From Pseudoduganella buxea (lineage in GTDB: Bacteria > Pseudomonadota > Gammaproteobacteria > Burkholderiales > Burkholderiaceae_D), in the NCBI RefSeq assembly GCF_009720835.1, contig NZ_WNKZ01000006.1:1-64000 (forward strand): a stretch of 64,000 nt of DNA. The letters run 5' to 3'. This document shows, piece by piece, positions 34,700 through 44,634 of the stretch. The translations under genes and the position numbers were made by a program. The notes below the pieces were generated by a model. It did no database searches. It was not told the DNA's origin and saw only the letters and a list, made by a program, of their open reading frames with translations. Positions within the stretch are counted from its first letter, which is position 1, and the number at the start of each line of letters is the position of its first letter.

Positions 34700-35241
34700 G
34701 CGAAGGTTTCCACGTCCGCCAGCGGCAGCGCTTTCTGGTCCTTGGCCGACAGCAGCGGCGTCCCGTCCAGCGGCCACTCGATGCCGACGGCCGGATCGTT
34801 CCACAACAGGGCGCGCTCGTGCTCGGGCGCGTAGTAGTCCGTGGCCTTGTACAGGAACTCGGCGAATTCGCTGGTGACGGCGAAGCCGTGCGCGAAGCCG
34901 GGCGGAATCCACAACTGGCGCTTGTTCTCGGCCGACAGCTCGACGCCGAACCATTTGCCGAAGGTGGCGGAGCTCTTGCGCAGGTCGACGGCGACATCGA
35001 ACACGCTGCCGTTGACGACCCGTACCAGCTTGCCCTGCGGCTGCTTGATCTGGTAGTGCAGGCCGCGCAGCACGTGGCGCGCCGAGCGCGAATGATTGTC
35101 CTGCACGAAGTCCAGCCGCACGCCGGTCAGGTCGGCGAAACGCGCGGCATTGAAGCTCTCGTAGAAGTAACCGCGATCGTCGCCGAACACGGTCGGCTCG
35201 ATGACCAGCAGGCCTTCGATGGGCGTTGGGATGACTTTCAT
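34696..35241 (-). CDS. rfbC: dTDP-4-dehydrorhamnose 3,5-epimerase
   Basis: 181 aa cupin. It carries [28 protein letters not shown] with the active-site His, and [12 protein letters not shown]. It epimerises C3 and C5 of the dTDP-4-keto sugar. ATG at 35241 overlaps the end of rfbA by 4 bp. Confidence 0.96.
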   Translation of the reverse strand: MKVIPTPIEGLLVIEPTVFGDDRGYFYESFNAARFADLTGVRLDFVQDNHSRSARHVLRGLHYQIKQPQGKLVRVVNGSVFDVAVDLRKSSATFGKWFGVELSAENKRQLWIPPGFAHGFAVTSEFAEFLYKATDYYAPEHERALLWNDPAVGIEWPLDGTPLLSAKDQKALPLADVETFA

Positions 35242-36149
35242 CGGGGGATCACCTTGTCCTGCAGGATCTGCATCAGGTATTGGCCGTAGTTGTTCTTCTT
35301 CAGGGGCTCGGCCAGGCGGCGCAGCTGCTCGGCGTCGATATACCCCTTGCGATATGCGATCTCCTCCGGGCAGGCCACCTTCAGGCCCTGCCGCTTCTCG
35401 ATGGTGGCGATGAACTGCGAGGCGTCCAGCAGCGAGTCGTGCGTGCCCGTGTCGAGCCACGCCATGCCCCGCCCCATCAGCTCCACGCGCAGCTGGCCCT
35501 TGTCCAGGTAGGCCTGGTTGACGTCCGTGATTTCCAGCTCGCCCCGCGCGGACGGCTTGATGGAGGCGGCGATATCGCACACCTGGTTGTCGTAGAAGTA
35601 CAGCCCCGTGACGGCGTAGTTCGACTTCGGCACGGCCGGCTTTTCCTCGATGCTGACGGCCTGGCGCCGCGCATCGAATTCAACCACGCCGTAGCGTTCC
35701 GGGTCGTGCACGTGATAGGCGAACACGGTGGCGCCGCTGGGCTCCGAGGCGGCGCTGCGCAGCAGCGCGTCGAGGTCGTTGCCGTAATAGATATTGTCGC
35801 CCAGGATCAGCGCCGACGGCGCGTCGCCGACGAAGTCGCGGCCGATGATGAAGGCCTGCGCCAGCCCGTCCGGGGACGGCTGCACGGCATACGACAGCTG
35901 CAGGCCCCACTGGCTGCCGTCGCCCAGCAGCTCACGGAAGCGCGGCGTGTCCTGCGGCGTCGAGATGATCAGGATCTCGCGCATCCCCGCCAGCATCAGG
36001 GTCGTCAGCGGGTGGTAGATCATCGGCTTGTCGTAGATCGGCAGCAGCTGCTTGGAGACGCTGGTGGTGACGGGATACAGGCGCGTGCCCGAGCCGCCGG
36101 CCAGGATGATGCCCTTGCGGTGCTGGATCGGATCGAGGGTTGCGCTCAT
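35238..36149 (-). CDS. rfbA: Glucose-1-phosphate thymidylyltransferase
   Basis: 303 aa. The nucleotidyltransferase signature [14 protein letters not shown] is followed by [27 protein letters not shown] and [10 protein letters not shown]. It makes dTDP-glucose for the rhamnose route. A ten-residue extension precedes the usual start; the ATG used overlaps the rfbB stop by 4 bp. Confidence 0.96.
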   Translation of the reverse strand: MSATLDPIQHRKGIILAGGSGTRLYPVTTSVSKQLLPIYDKPMIYHPLTTLMLAGMREILIISTPQDTPRFRELLGDGSQWGLQLSYAVQPSPDGLAQAFIIGRDFVGDAPSALILGDNIYYGNDLDALLRSAASEPSGATVFAYHVHDPERYGVVEFDARRQAVSIEEKPAVPKSNYAVTGLYFYDNQVCDIAASIKPSARGELEITDVNQAYLDKGQLRVELMGRGMAWLDTGTHDSLLDASQFIATIEKRQGLKVACPEEIAYRKGYIDAEQLRRLAEPLKKNNYGQYLMQILQDKVIPR

Positions 36150-37219
36150 TGGCCGGCCTCGCGGTTGAAGTAATTGGTTTCCACCCACTTGGCGTAGGCG
36201 CCGGACTGCACGTCGGCCACCCAGTCCGGGTGGTCCAGGTACCACTGCACGGTTTTCCGGATGCCCGTCTCGAAGGTCTCGGCCGGCTTCCATCCCAGTT
36301 CGCGTTCCAGCTTGCGCGCGTCGATGGCGTAGCGGCGGTCGTGGCCCGGGCGATCCTTCACGTAGGTGATCTGTTCACGGTAGCTGGTGCCGTCGGCCTT
36401 CGGTTTCAGCGTGTCGAGGATGTCGCACAGGGTATGCACCACGTCCAGGTTGGCCATCTCGTTCCAGCCGCCGACGTTGTACGTCTCGCCCAGCCGGCCG
36501 TCGGCCAGCACGCGCCGGATCGCCGTGCAGTGGTCGCTGACATACAGCCAATCGCGCACCTGCTGGCCATCGCCGTAGATGGGCAGCGGCTTGCCGGCCT
36601 GCGCGTTGGTGATGATCAGCGGGATCAGCTTTTCCGGGAAGTGGTAGGGGCCGTAGTTGTTCGAGCAGTTCGTCGTCACCGTCGGGAAGCCGTACGTGTG
36701 GTGATACGAGCGCACCAGGTGGTCCGAGGCCGCCTTCGACGCCGAGTAGGGGCTGTTCGGCGCGAATGCCGTGGTCTCGGAGAACGGCGGATCGTTCGGC
36801 CCCAGCGTGCCGTACACCTCGTCGGTGGAAACGTGCAGGAAGCGAAAGGCCGCCTTGGCTTCGTCGTCCAGCGCGCTCCAGTAGGCCCGCGCCGCTTCCA
36901 GCAGGGCGAAGGTGCCGTTGATATTGGTATTGATGAATTCGGCCGGACCGTGGATCGAGCGGTCCACATGGCTTTCCGCCGCAAAGTGCACGATGGCACG
37001 GGGCTTGTGCTCCTGCAGCAGCGCCAGCACCTGCTGCCCGTCGCAGATATCGCCGCGCACGAAGATGTGGCGCGCGTCGTTCTTCAGCGTGGCGAGGTTG
37101 TTGACATTGCCCGCGTAGGTCAACTTGTCGAAGTTAAGGACGGGTTCATCCGACCCCGCCAGCCAGTCCAGCACGAAATTCGAGCCGATAAAACCGGCCC
37201 CACCAGTCACGAAAATCAT
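36146..37219 (-). CDS. rfbB: dTDP-glucose 4,6-dehydratase
   Basis: 357 aa extended SDR. It starts [16 protein letters not shown] (NAD binding) and has [20 protein letters not shown], the catalytic [10 protein letters not shown], and [14 protein letters not shown]. First gene of the rfbBACD operon for dTDP-L-rhamnose, divergent from apaH across a 111-bp gap that should hold both promoters. Confidence 0.97.
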   Translation of the reverse strand: MIFVTGGAGFIGSNFVLDWLAGSDEPVLNFDKLTYAGNVNNLATLKNDARHIFVRGDICDGQQVLALLQEHKPRAIVHFAAESHVDRSIHGPAEFINTNINGTFALLEAARAYWSALDDEAKAAFRFLHVSTDEVYGTLGPNDPPFSETTAFAPNSPYSASKAASDHLVRSYHHTYGFPTVTTNCSNNYGPYHFPEKLIPLIITNAQAGKPLPIYGDGQQVRDWLYVSDHCTAIRRVLADGRLGETYNVGGWNEMANLDVVHTLCDILDTLKPKADGTSYREQITYVKDRPGHDRRYAIDARKLERELGWKPAETFETGIRKTVQWYLDHPDWVADVQSGAYAKWVETNYFNREAGQ

Positions 37220-37330
37220 TTAGTATCCCACTCTAACATGTTGATTTAGTAATAACCTCGATTGTCTGTGACGCACGCGCCGCCGTGCAAATGCAATCGT
37301 GCTACCTGGAATGCTATGCGGACGAAGTCC

Positions 37331-38191
37331 ATGCGAACTTATGTCATCGGTGACCTGCAAGGTTGCCATGCCGAAACCATAACGCTTGTGGAAGCTATTC
37401 TCGCATGCGAAAGCGAATTGGGACAGGCGCCCCCGACGATTCTGTTCTGCGGTGACCTGATCAACCGCGGCCCCGATTCGCTGGCCACCTTGCGCTATGT
37501 GCAGGCGCTGGCCCAGGGCAGCGGCGGCCGCATCGATGCCGTACTGGGCAACCACGACCTGCACCTGCTGGCCGTGGCCAATGATATCCGCCCCGGTTCC
37601 GGCTCCGATACCCTCGACCCCATCCTGGCCGCGCCCGACCGCGAGCCCTTGCTGGAGTGGCTGCGCCACCGGCCCATGGCCCTGTTGCGCCACGATCACC
37701 TGCTGGTGCACGGCGGCGTGTTGCCCCAATGGACGGCGCAGCAGACGATGGCCCTGGCGGGCGAAGTGGAAACGGCGCTGCGCGGCGACGGCTGGACGGA
37801 TTTCCTCGCCGAGATGTACGGCAACCTGCCGGACCGCTGGGACGACGACTTGCGCGGTGGCGCGCGCCTGCGCTGCATCGTCAACGCACTCACGCGCATG
37901 CGCTTCTGCACGGCCGATGGGGTGATGGATTTCAAGTTGAAAGAAAGCGCCACGGTCGACCCCGCCACGGGCCTGATGCCGTGGTTCGCCGTACCCGGCC
38001 GGCGCACCCAGGACGTTACCGTCGTGTTCGGGCACTGGTCGGCGCTGGGCCTGCGCATCGAGCCGGGGCTGATCGCGCTCGACAGCGGCTGCGTGTGGGG
38101 CGGCAAGCTCTCGGCCGTGTGCCTGGACGACCGCTCGCTGCTGCAGGTGGACTGCCCGGAGTTTCGCAAGGCGGTGGGGAAAGTTGCCTGA
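37331..38191 (+). CDS. apaH: Symmetrical bis(5'-nucleosyl)-tetraphosphatase
   Basis: 286 aa from MRTYVIGDLQGC at 37331, preferred over two upstream ATGs because it gives the family N-terminus and GGACGA lies just ahead. Metallophosphatase motifs: GDLQGC, CGDLINRGPDS, GNHD, LVHGGV and FGHWSALG. It splits Ap4A into two ADP. Its TGA stop (38189-38191) lies inside a palindromic repeat. Confidence 0.94.
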   Translation: MRTYVIGDLQGCHAETITLVEAILACESELGQAPPTILFCGDLINRGPDSLATLRYVQALAQGSGGRIDAVLGNHDLHLLAVANDIRPGSGSDTLDPILAAPDREPLLEWLRHRPMALLRHDHLLVHGGVLPQWTAQQTMALAGEVETALRGDGWTDFLAEMYGNLPDRWDDDLRGGARLRCIVNALTRMRFCTADGVMDFKLKESATVDPATGLMPWFAVPGRRTQDVTVVFGHWSALGLRIEPGLIALDSGCVWGGKLSAVCLDDRSLLQVDCPEFRKAVGKVA

Positions 38192-38222
38192 AAAATGGGG
38201 TCTGTCCCCATTTTTCAAGCAA
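38184..38222. repeat. Palindromic repeat, AAAAATGGGGTCTGTCCCCATTTTT type
   Basis: Two 17-bp arms (38184-38200 and 38206-38222) pair with a single mismatch around a TCTGT centre; the innermost 11 bp each side are perfect. The outer ends read TTGC and GCAA, shared with other copies. It contains the apaH stop codon and ends 10 bp before the convergent acyltransferase stop. The inner 27 bp recur exactly at 62560-62586. Confidence 0.88.
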
Positions 38223-38231
38223 TAGCGGGCG

Positions 38232-39056
38232 TCAGGCCCGGCGGGCTGCCTGCGCTGCCGGGGCCTCGTCAACCTCGTCCTCGTCGTCGTGTGGCTCCGT
38301 GTCGGCTTCGTCTGCCGGCACTTCGTCGGCGATGCCCAGTGCCTTGCGGATGGCCGTCTCGCTGGCTTCGGCCAGCTTGCGGCGGTGCGCGCCTTCGCCC
38401 TTGATCGAGCGCAGGATCGTCACGCGCGCGCGGATCGGCCGCCCGCCCAGGATGGTCAGCACGCTTTGCACGAAGGTGGTCTCGCCGATGAACTCGACGC
38501 CGGGATGGGGTTTCTTCTGGTCGTCCACGTAGCTGATCGCATACGGCTGCACGCGGCACTTGGCATCGACGGCCGCCTCGAACAGGTTGGCGTGGAACGG
38601 CAACAGCGTGCCTTGCGGTGCCGTCGTCCCTTCCGGGAAGAAGGCCACCCGCTCGCCCGCCTTCAGTGCCTGCACCAGGCCCTCGAAGGCGCGGCGCAGG
38701 TCGCGCCGGTTGCCGCGCGCGATGAAGACAGTGCCGGCCTGCTCTACCAGCCAGCCGGCCAGGGGCCAGGAACGGATCTCGGCCTTGGCCACGAAGCGGC
38801 AGGGATACAGCGCGTTGAGCACGAAGATATCCAGCCACGACACATGGTTGGCCACCACCAGCGCACGCGCTTTCGGCGCCGCGCTGCCGGCCGTGATCTG
38901 CACGTGCACATTGCAGATGGCCAGCAGGTGGCGCGACCAGCGCCGCACGTGCACTTCACGCGCGTCGCGGTCGATCCACGGGAACAGCAAGGCGCAGATG
39001 GCCATCCCGGTCAGCAGGTGCAGGACGAGACGGATCACGCGCAGGGCGAGGAGCAT
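38232..39056 (-). CDS. Lysophospholipid acyltransferase (second PlsC-like protein)
   Basis: 274 aa. A transmembrane segment (about 8-27) precedes the acyltransferase domain with H71-VSWL-D76 (standard HX4D) and FFPEGTT (about 138). The C-terminal 35 residues are strongly acidic (Asp/Glu-rich) and end AARRA. It probably makes phosphatidic acid or acylates another lysolipid. It lies 12 bp after pyrC' and so sits at the end of the pyrimidine operon. It has only low overall similarity by eye to the plsC at 23617. Confidence 0.87.
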   Translation of the reverse strand: MLLALRVIRLVLHLLTGMAICALLFPWIDRDAREVHVRRWSRHLLAICNVHVQITAGSAAPKARALVVANHVSWLDIFVLNALYPCRFVAKAEIRSWPLAGWLVEQAGTVFIARGNRRDLRRAFEGLVQALKAGERVAFFPEGTTAPQGTLLPFHANLFEAAVDAKCRVQPYAISYVDDQKKPHPGVEFIGETTFVQSVLTILGGRPIRARVTILRSIKGEGAHRRKLAEASETAIRKALGIADEVPADEADTEPHDDEDEVDEAPAAQAARRA

Positions 39057-39068
39057 GCTGGACTCTCT

Positions 39069-40385
39069 TCAGCGGCTGGCCGCGCCGGCCTTCCGTTCAT
39101 ACGCCACGTGGCCGGCGACGATGGTGGCACGGACCTGGCCCACCATCTCGTAGCCGAGGAAGGGCGTGTGCTTGCCCTGGCTGGCCAGCGCCGGCGCTTC
39201 CACCAGCCAGCGCGCGCTCGGATCGAACAGCACCACGTCGGCCATGCTGCCGACGGCCAGCTGGCCCGCATCCAGGCCGGCCACGCGGGCCGGTGCCGAC
39301 GTCACGCGCGCCAGCGCCTTGAACAGCGCGTCGCCCGGGCCGTGGTGGCCGCCGATGTCCTCGGCCCATTTCAGGGCCAGCGACAGCAGCAGTTCCAGGC
39401 CGGTGGCGCCGGGCGAGGCTTCGCCGAAGGGCAGCAGCTTCTCGTCGTCGTCGACGGGCGTGTGGTCCGAGCAGATCGCGTCGATGGTGCCGTCCAGCAG
39501 GGCGGCGCGGATGGCTTCGCGGTCGCGCTGGCTGCGCAGCGGCGGCGTCAGGCGCGCGTTCGGGTCGAAGAAATTGATGTCCGCGTCCGTCAGGTGCACG
39601 TGGTGGGCGCCGACGTCGCACGTCACGGCCAGGCCTTCGGCCTTGGCCGCGCGCACCAGTTCCAGGCCGGCCGCCGACGAGATGCGGCACAGGTGCACGC
39701 GCGCGCCGGTGGCGCGCACCAGTTCGAAGATGGTGTGCAGGGCGATGGTCTCGGCCATCACGGGCACGCCGGACAGGCCCAGGCGCGACGCCAGCGGGCC
39801 GCTGTGGGCCACGCCGCCCTTGCCGATATGGGCGTCCTGCGGGCGCAGCCAGACGGTGTAGCCGAAGGTGTTGGCATACTGCAGCGCGCGCAGCAGCACG
39901 GTGGTGTCCTCGACGGGCACTTCGGCGTGCGAGAAGCCGATGCAGCCCGCTTCCGTCAGCTCGGCCATTTCCGTCAGGGCCGCGCCCTTCAGGCCCATCG
40001 TCAGCGCGCCCAGCGGATGCACGTGGGCCTGGTTCAGGCCACGGGCGCGGTGCTTCAGCATTTCCACCAGGCCCGGCTCGTCCAGCACGGGGTCCGTGTC
40101 CGGCGGGCAGACCAGGCTGGTCACGCCGCCCTGCATGGCGGCCTGCATTTCCGATTCCAGGGTGGCCTTGTATTCGTAGCCCGGCTCGCGCAGGCGCGCG
40201 GACAGGTCGACCAGGCCGGGCGCCACCACCAGGCCGGTGGCATCGAAGGTGCGCGCGGCCGTGAAGCCTTCGGGCGCCTGGCCCAGCGCGGCGACCTTGC
40301 CGTCGGCGATGAACAGGTCCTGGACGGCGTCCACGCCGTTGGCCGGATCGATCACGCGGCCGTTCTTGATATGTATAGACGTCAC
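39069..40385 (-). CDS. Dihydroorotase-like protein, non-catalytic PyrC' type
   Basis: 438 aa amidohydrolase fold, from IKNGRVIDP to the C-terminal VGSMADVVLFDP. In active dihydroorotases the strand-1 motif is DxHxHxR; here residues 60-66 read DLSARLR, so both metal His are replaced (Ser 62, Arg 64). A later site reads VHLCRIS where a second His is usual, while CSDHTPV keeps the late Asp. Pseudomonas has such a PyrC' that is inactive but needed for assembly with aspartate transcarbamoylase. It follows pyrB by 16 bp, fitting that structural role. An active PyrC should be encoded elsewhere. Confidence 0.88.
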   Translation of the reverse strand: MTSIHIKNGRVIDPANGVDAVQDLFIADGKVAALGQAPEGFTAARTFDATGLVVAPGLVDLSARLREPGYEYKATLESEMQAAMQGGVTSLVCPPDTDPVLDEPGLVEMLKHRARGLNQAHVHPLGALTMGLKGAALTEMAELTEAGCIGFSHAEVPVEDTTVLLRALQYANTFGYTVWLRPQDAHIGKGGVAHSGPLASRLGLSGVPVMAETIALHTIFELVRATGARVHLCRISSAAGLELVRAAKAEGLAVTCDVGAHHVHLTDADINFFDPNARLTPPLRSQRDREAIRAALLDGTIDAICSDHTPVDDDEKLLPFGEASPGATGLELLLSLALKWAEDIGGHHGPGDALFKALARVTSAPARVAGLDAGQLAVGSMADVVLFDPSARWLVEAPALASQGKHTPFLGYEMVGQVRATIVAGHVAYERKAGAASR

Positions 40386-40401
40386 TGCATTACCCCTGGG
40401 T

Positions 40402-41367
40402 TTAACCTTGATTACCGGCCAAGATGCTCATCACCGCCATGCGCACCGCGATGCCGAACGTGACCTGCGACAGGATCACGGCCTGCGGGCCATCGGCCAC
40501 GGCCGATTCGATCTCCACGCCCCGGTTCATCGGGCCCGGGTGCATGACGATGGCGTCCGGCGCGGCCAGCGCCAGGCGTTCCTGGGTCAGGCCGTAGCTC
40601 TTGAAATACTCCTGCGCCGACGGCAGCAGCGCGCCGCTCATGCGCTCGCTCTGCAGGCGCAGCATGATGATGACGTCGACGTCCTTCAGGCCTTCGTCCA
40701 TGTTCGTGAAGGTGCGCACGCCCAGCTGTTCCAGGCCGCCCGGCAGCAGGGTGTGCGGGCCGATGGCGCGGATTTCCGGCACGCCCAGGGTGGTCAGCGC
40801 GTGGATGTCGGAACGGGCCACGCGGCTGTGCAGGATGTCGCCGACGATGGCCACCCGCAGCTTCGTGAAGTCCTGCTTGTAGTGGCGGATCGTGTACATG
40901 TCCAGCAGGCCCTGGGTCGGGTGGGCGTGGCGGCCGTCGCCCGCGTTGACGACGTGGACATGGTTCTGGCGCGTGTCGTGCAGGTGCTTGGCGATCAGGT
41001 AGGGCGCGCCCGACGAAGCGTGGCGCACGACGAACATGTCCGCGTGCATGGCCGACAGGTTGTCGATGGTGTCGAGCAGGGACTCGCCCTTGCTGGCCGA
41101 CGAGGCCTGGATGTTCAGGTTGATGACGTCGGCCGACAGGCGCTTCGACGCGATCTCGAACGTGGTGCGGGTGCGCGTGGAGTTCTCGAAGAACAGGTTG
41201 AATACGCTTTTGCCGCGCATCAGCGGCACCTTCTTGACCTCGCGGTCGGACACGCCGACGAAGGACGACGCCGTGTCGAGAATCTGGTTGACGATGGCCC
41301 GGGGCAGGCCTTCGGTGGTGAGCAGGTGCTGCAGCTCGCCGTGTTTGTTCAGTTGCGGATTAAGCAT
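40402..41367 (-). CDS. pyrB: Aspartate carbamoyltransferase catalytic subunit
   Basis: 321 aa. Carbamoyl phosphate binding is marked by [13 protein letters not shown], aspartate binding by LRLQSERM, and [11 protein letters not shown] is also typical. It catalyses the first committed step of pyrimidine synthesis. It overlaps pyrR by 8 bp. Pairing with PyrC' suggests the class A dodecameric ATCase known from Pseudomonas. Confidence 0.97.
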   Translation of the reverse strand: MLNPQLNKHGELQHLLTTEGLPRAIVNQILDTASSFVGVSDREVKKVPLMRGKSVFNLFFENSTRTRTTFEIASKRLSADVINLNIQASSASKGESLLDTIDNLSAMHADMFVVRHASSGAPYLIAKHLHDTRQNHVHVVNAGDGRHAHPTQGLLDMYTIRHYKQDFTKLRVAIVGDILHSRVARSDIHALTTLGVPEIRAIGPHTLLPGGLEQLGVRTFTNMDEGLKDVDVIIMLRLQSERMSGALLPSAQEYFKSYGLTQERLALAAPDAIVMHPGPMNRGVEIESAVADGPQAVILSQVTFGIAVRMAVMSILAGNQG

Positions 41368-41881
41368 GATCGCGTTCGATGGTCAGTTTGAATTGTCCCG
41401 TTTCGGCCTGCTGCAGGCGCAGCGCCTCGCCCTCGCCCATGCGGGTGTGGGCGGCGACGAAATCGGCCGCCACCGGCAGTTGCCGCTCGCCCCGGTCGAC
41501 CAGGGCGGCCAGCATGATGCGCGCCGGGCGGCCGTAGTCGAACAGCTCGTTGATGGCGGCGCGCGTGGTGCGGCCCGTGTACAGCACGTCGTCGACCAGC
41601 ACGATGGTGGCGCCGCTGACGTCGAAGCCGATGTTGGTGGGCTTCACTTCGGCCGGCAGGCCTTTCTTGGCGTAGTCGTCGCGGTAGAACGAGACGTCGA
41701 GCACGCCCAGGCGCTGCGTCAGGTCCAGGTCGCGCGCCAGGCGCTCGGCGATCCAGGCGCCGCCGGAGTGGATGCCGACGATGGCCGGCTCGTGGGCCCC
41801 GGCGATGCCGGCGCGGACCTGTTCCAGCAGGGCGGCATACAGCGCCTCGGCATCGAGGGTATTCGGATTGGATTGGGACAT
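41360..41881 (-). CDS. pyrR: PyrR-like bifunctional regulator / uracil phosphoribosyltransferase
   Basis: 173 aa from MSQSNPN at 41881, one base after the ruvX stop. The phosphoribosyltransferase core has [28 protein letters not shown] and the PRPP loop [16 protein letters not shown]. PyrR binds pyr mRNA in Gram-positives; in proteobacteria its regulatory role is uncertain and it may act mainly as an enzyme. I saw no obvious attenuator upstream. Confidence 0.92.
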   Translation of the reverse strand: MSQSNPNTLDAEALYAALLEQVRAGIAGAHEPAIVGIHSGGAWIAERLARDLDLTQRLGVLDVSFYRDDYAKKGLPAEVKPTNIGFDVSGATIVLVDDVLYTGRTTRAAINELFDYGRPARIMLAALVDRGERQLPVAADFVAAHTRMGEGEALRLQQAETGQFKLTIERDHA

Positions 41882-41882
41882 G

Positions 41883-42293
41883 TCAGTGTGGTGGATGCTG
41901 ATCAAAATACTGTTGCAGGATGATGGCGGCGGCGCGGTCGTCGATGACTTCGCCCCGCTTGGCCGAAATCACGGCGGAGGAATAGCGCTCGTCGACCAGC
42001 TCGACGGGCAGGGCAAAGCGGCCGTGCAGCTGGTTGGCGAAGCGGCGGCAGCGCGCCGTCATCTCGTGTTCCGCGCCGTCCGGATGCAGCGGCAGGCCGA
42101 CGACGATCTTCGCCGGGTGCCACTGGTCGATCAATGCCTTGATGGCGGCGAAGCGGGTCTGGTTGTCCTCGCCCTTGATGACGGCCAGCGGACTGGCGTG
42201 GCCGATCATCGTGTTCCCCATCGCCACGCCGATACGTTTGATGCCGAAGTCGAAGCCGAATACTGTTTCTGGTGCGGTCACTGGATCGGGCAT
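41883..42293 (-). CDS. ruvX: Putative pre-16S rRNA nuclease / Holliday junction resolvase-like
   Basis: 136 aa RNase H fold (YqgF). FGFDFGIKRIGVAMG holds the first catalytic Asp, VVGLPLHPDG the central motif, and LVDERYSSAVIS the Glu; a final Asp lies in IDDRAAAIILQQYFD. It completes 16S rRNA 5' maturation in E. coli. yqgE lies 5 bp upstream and pyrR one base downstream. Confidence 0.94.
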   Translation of the reverse strand: MPDPVTAPETVFGFDFGIKRIGVAMGNTMIGHASPLAVIKGEDNQTRFAAIKALIDQWHPAKIVVGLPLHPDGAEHEMTARCRRFANQLHGRFALPVELVDERYSSAVISAKRGEVIDDRAAAIILQQYFDQHPPH

Positions 42294-42298
42294 GAACG

Positions 42299-42955
42299 TC
42301 AGGCGTGGCCCGCTTCGGAGGTGAGCATCAGCGGGTCGATGCCCAGCAATTTCATGGCGGCGACGTAGCGCTCCTCGATCGGCGTTTCGAACAGGATGCC
42401 GGGATCGGCGCCCACGGTCAGCCAGCCGTTGCGGCTGATTTCGTCTTCCAGCTGGCCCGGGCTCCAGCCCGCGTAGCCGATCGACACCAGCATGCGCTCC
42501 GGTCCGGCGCCGCGGGCGACGGCTTCGAGCACGTCGATCGACGTCGTGAACGCGACCTCGCCCGTGACCGTCAGCGACGACGAATAACGCGCGCCCGGCG
42601 TGTGCAGCACGAAGCCGCGGTCGTCCTGTACGGGGCCGCCGAACATGATGGGCTTCTTTTCCATGGACTCGCGCCCGGCCGTCACTTCCAGGTCGATGCG
42701 CTCGAACAGGGTTTCCATCGTCATGTCCGTGGGCTTGTTGATGACCACGCCCAGCACGCCGTTTTCATTATGCTCGCACACGTAAACGACGGTGCCGCCG
42801 AACACGGGGTCCTGCATGGATGGCATGGCGATCAGGAAATGATTGGCCAGGTTCAAGGCAGGCGTCGTCATCGCGTCAGATTGCTGCAAAGGGTCACTGT
42901 TTCCCTGCAACAGGCCAGGAACAGGTAGAGGTTTGCTCACTTTGCTTTTCTTCAT
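42299..42955 (-). CDS. yqgE: UPF0301 (YqgE/AlgH) family protein
   Basis: 218 aa from MKKSKVS at 42955, which has a weak GAGAG upstream; the family core begins at NLANHFLIAMPSMQDPVF, and an alternative start MTTPAL (42871) would give the usual length of about 190 aa. Landmarks are GVLGVVINKP, VFGGPV-like (MFGGPVQDDRGFVLH) and GYAGWSPGQLEDEI. Function is not established. First gene of yqgE-ruvX-pyrR-pyrB-pyrC'-plsC2, divergent from photolyase. Confidence 0.9.
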   Translation of the reverse strand: MKKSKVSKPLPVPGLLQGNSDPLQQSDAMTTPALNLANHFLIAMPSMQDPVFGGTVVYVCEHNENGVLGVVINKPTDMTMETLFERIDLEVTAGRESMEKKPIMFGGPVQDDRGFVLHTPGARYSSSLTVTGEVAFTTSIDVLEAVARGAGPERMLVSIGYAGWSPGQLEDEISRNGWLTVGADPGILFETPIEERYVAAMKLLGIDPLMLTSEAGHA

Positions 42956-43160
42956 ACGCTGCTCTCTCTGCTGGGGGCTGTATCGTGGTCGGAATACACC
43001 GCACGGAAGCTTCCCGTATGGAAATTTCGTACGACATACCGACAGTTTACTATGAATTGCCGGATCGGCCACTGAATCTGACTTCGGGGGCCTGCACTGC
43101 GCCATGCAAGGCTGATTGTAGGCAATAATTCCACCTGTCGTTTGACCTGGAACAAATTAG

Positions 43161-44606
43161 ATGCCTACAAGAAATTCGACCCTGGTGTGGTTCCGCCGCG
43201 ACCTGCGCGCCTTCGACCACGCCGCCCTGCACCATGCGCTGGTGCAGGCCCGCCAGGACGGCGGCGCCGTGTACTGCGCCTTCGTCTACGACACGCCGAT
43301 CCTCGACGAGCTGCCGCGCGACGACCGCCGCGTCGCCTTCATCCACGCCTCGCTGGCGGAACTGGCGGCCGAGCTGGAAGGCTTGGGCGGCCACCTGCTG
43401 GCCCGCCATGGCGACGCCCGCACCGTCATCCCGGCCCTGGCTGAAGCGTTGAACGCCGGCGCCGTGTACGTCAATGCCGACTACGATCCCGCCGCCATCG
43501 CACGCGACGCGACCGTCGCGGCCGCGCTGGAACAGGCCGGGCGCGCTTTTCACGCCTACAAGGACCAGGTCATCTTCGAAAAGAGCGAGGTGCTGTCCCA
43601 GGCCGGCCGGCCCCTCACCGTCTTTACGCCCTACAAGAACGCTTGGCTCAAGCAACGCAACCTCGACCCGCAGGTGCTGGCGCCCTGGCATGTCGACCCG
43701 CATGCGGCCCAGCTGGCACCGGGGCGCAGCACCTTGCCGGCGCTGGCGGAGATCGGCTTCGACGAGGTCGACCTGGCTGCCGTTGGCGTCACGCCAGGCA
43801 TGCAAGGCGGCGCCGAAGCCTTCGAGGCCTTCCTGCCCAAGCTGGCGGCCTACGGCACGGCGCGCGATTATCCCGCCGTGCCGGGCACGTCGCAGCTGTC
43901 GCTGCACCTGCGCTTCGGCACCGTGTCGGTCCGCCACCTGCTGCGCACCGTGGGCGAATTGGCCGAGCGGGGCGCGGCCGGCGACGGCGGCGCCATCTGG
44001 GTGTCGGAACTGATCTGGCGCGAGTTCTACCAGCAGATCCTGTTCCACTTCCCCTACGTGGTGCGCTCGTCGTTCAAGCCGGTCTATGACAAGGTCGAGT
44101 GGGAAAGCGGCCCGGAAGCGGACGAGCTGTTCGCCGCCTGGTGCGAAGGGCGTACCGGCTACCCGCTGGTGGACGCGGCCATGCTGCAACTGAACCGCAC
44201 GGGCTTCATGCACAACCGCCTGCGCATGGTGACGGCCAGCTTCCTCGTCAAGGACCTCGGCATCGACTGGCGTCGGGGCGAAGCGTACTTCGCGCTGAAG
44301 CTGAACGACTACGAACTGGCCTCGAACAACGGCGGCTGGCAGTGGGCTGCGTCATCCGGCTGCGACGCCCAACCGTTCTTCCGCATCTTCAATCCCGTCA
44401 CGCAGTCGCAGAAATTCGATGCCGACGGCAGCTTCATCAAGCACTTCCTGCCCCAACTGGCGACGCTGACCGCAAAGGAAATCCACGCGCCGTGGCTGGC
44501 GCCGGGCAAGGCGCCGGACTATCCGGCCCCCATCGTCCAGCACGACGTGGCGCGGCAACGCACCTTGGCCCGCTATGCCGTCGTCAAGGCCGGGGCCGGC
44601 GTATAG
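43161..44606 (+). CDS. phrB: Deoxyribodipyrimidine photolyase (class I CPD)
   Basis: 481 aa. The N-terminal antenna domain starts LVWFRRDLRAFDHAAL; the FAD domain has TSQLSLHLRFGTVSVRHL, WVSELIWREFYQQIL, the NRLRMVTASFLVKDL stretch, and NNGGWQWAASSGCDAQPFFRIFNP. The tryptophan triad positions appear kept. It repairs UV pyrimidine dimers using blue light. Separated from yqgE by 205 bp of divergent promoter region containing a GGAAGCTTCC palindrome (43005-43014). Confidence 0.96.
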   Translation: MPTRNSTLVWFRRDLRAFDHAALHHALVQARQDGGAVYCAFVYDTPILDELPRDDRRVAFIHASLAELAAELEGLGGHLLARHGDARTVIPALAEALNAGAVYVNADYDPAAIARDATVAAALEQAGRAFHAYKDQVIFEKSEVLSQAGRPLTVFTPYKNAWLKQRNLDPQVLAPWHVDPHAAQLAPGRSTLPALAEIGFDEVDLAAVGVTPGMQGGAEAFEAFLPKLAAYGTARDYPAVPGTSQLSLHLRFGTVSVRHLLRTVGELAERGAAGDGGAIWVSELIWREFYQQILFHFPYVVRSSFKPVYDKVEWESGPEADELFAAWCEGRTGYPLVDAAMLQLNRTGFMHNRLRMVTASFLVKDLGIDWRRGEAYFALKLNDYELASNNGGWQWAASSGCDAQPFFRIFNPVTQSQKFDADGSFIKHFLPQLATLTAKEIHAPWLAPGKAPDYPAPIVQHDVARQRTLARYAVVKAGAGV

Positions 44607-44634
44607 TATCGGCTCCACAACCCGCCGCCATCCC

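Noticed and set aside
42956-43160. A pyrimidine attenuator or PyrR-binding leader ahead of the yqgE-pyr operon.
   Set aside because: I could not find an antiterminator/terminator pair; only a GGAAGCTTCC palindrome and AT-rich promoter-like sequence are seen.
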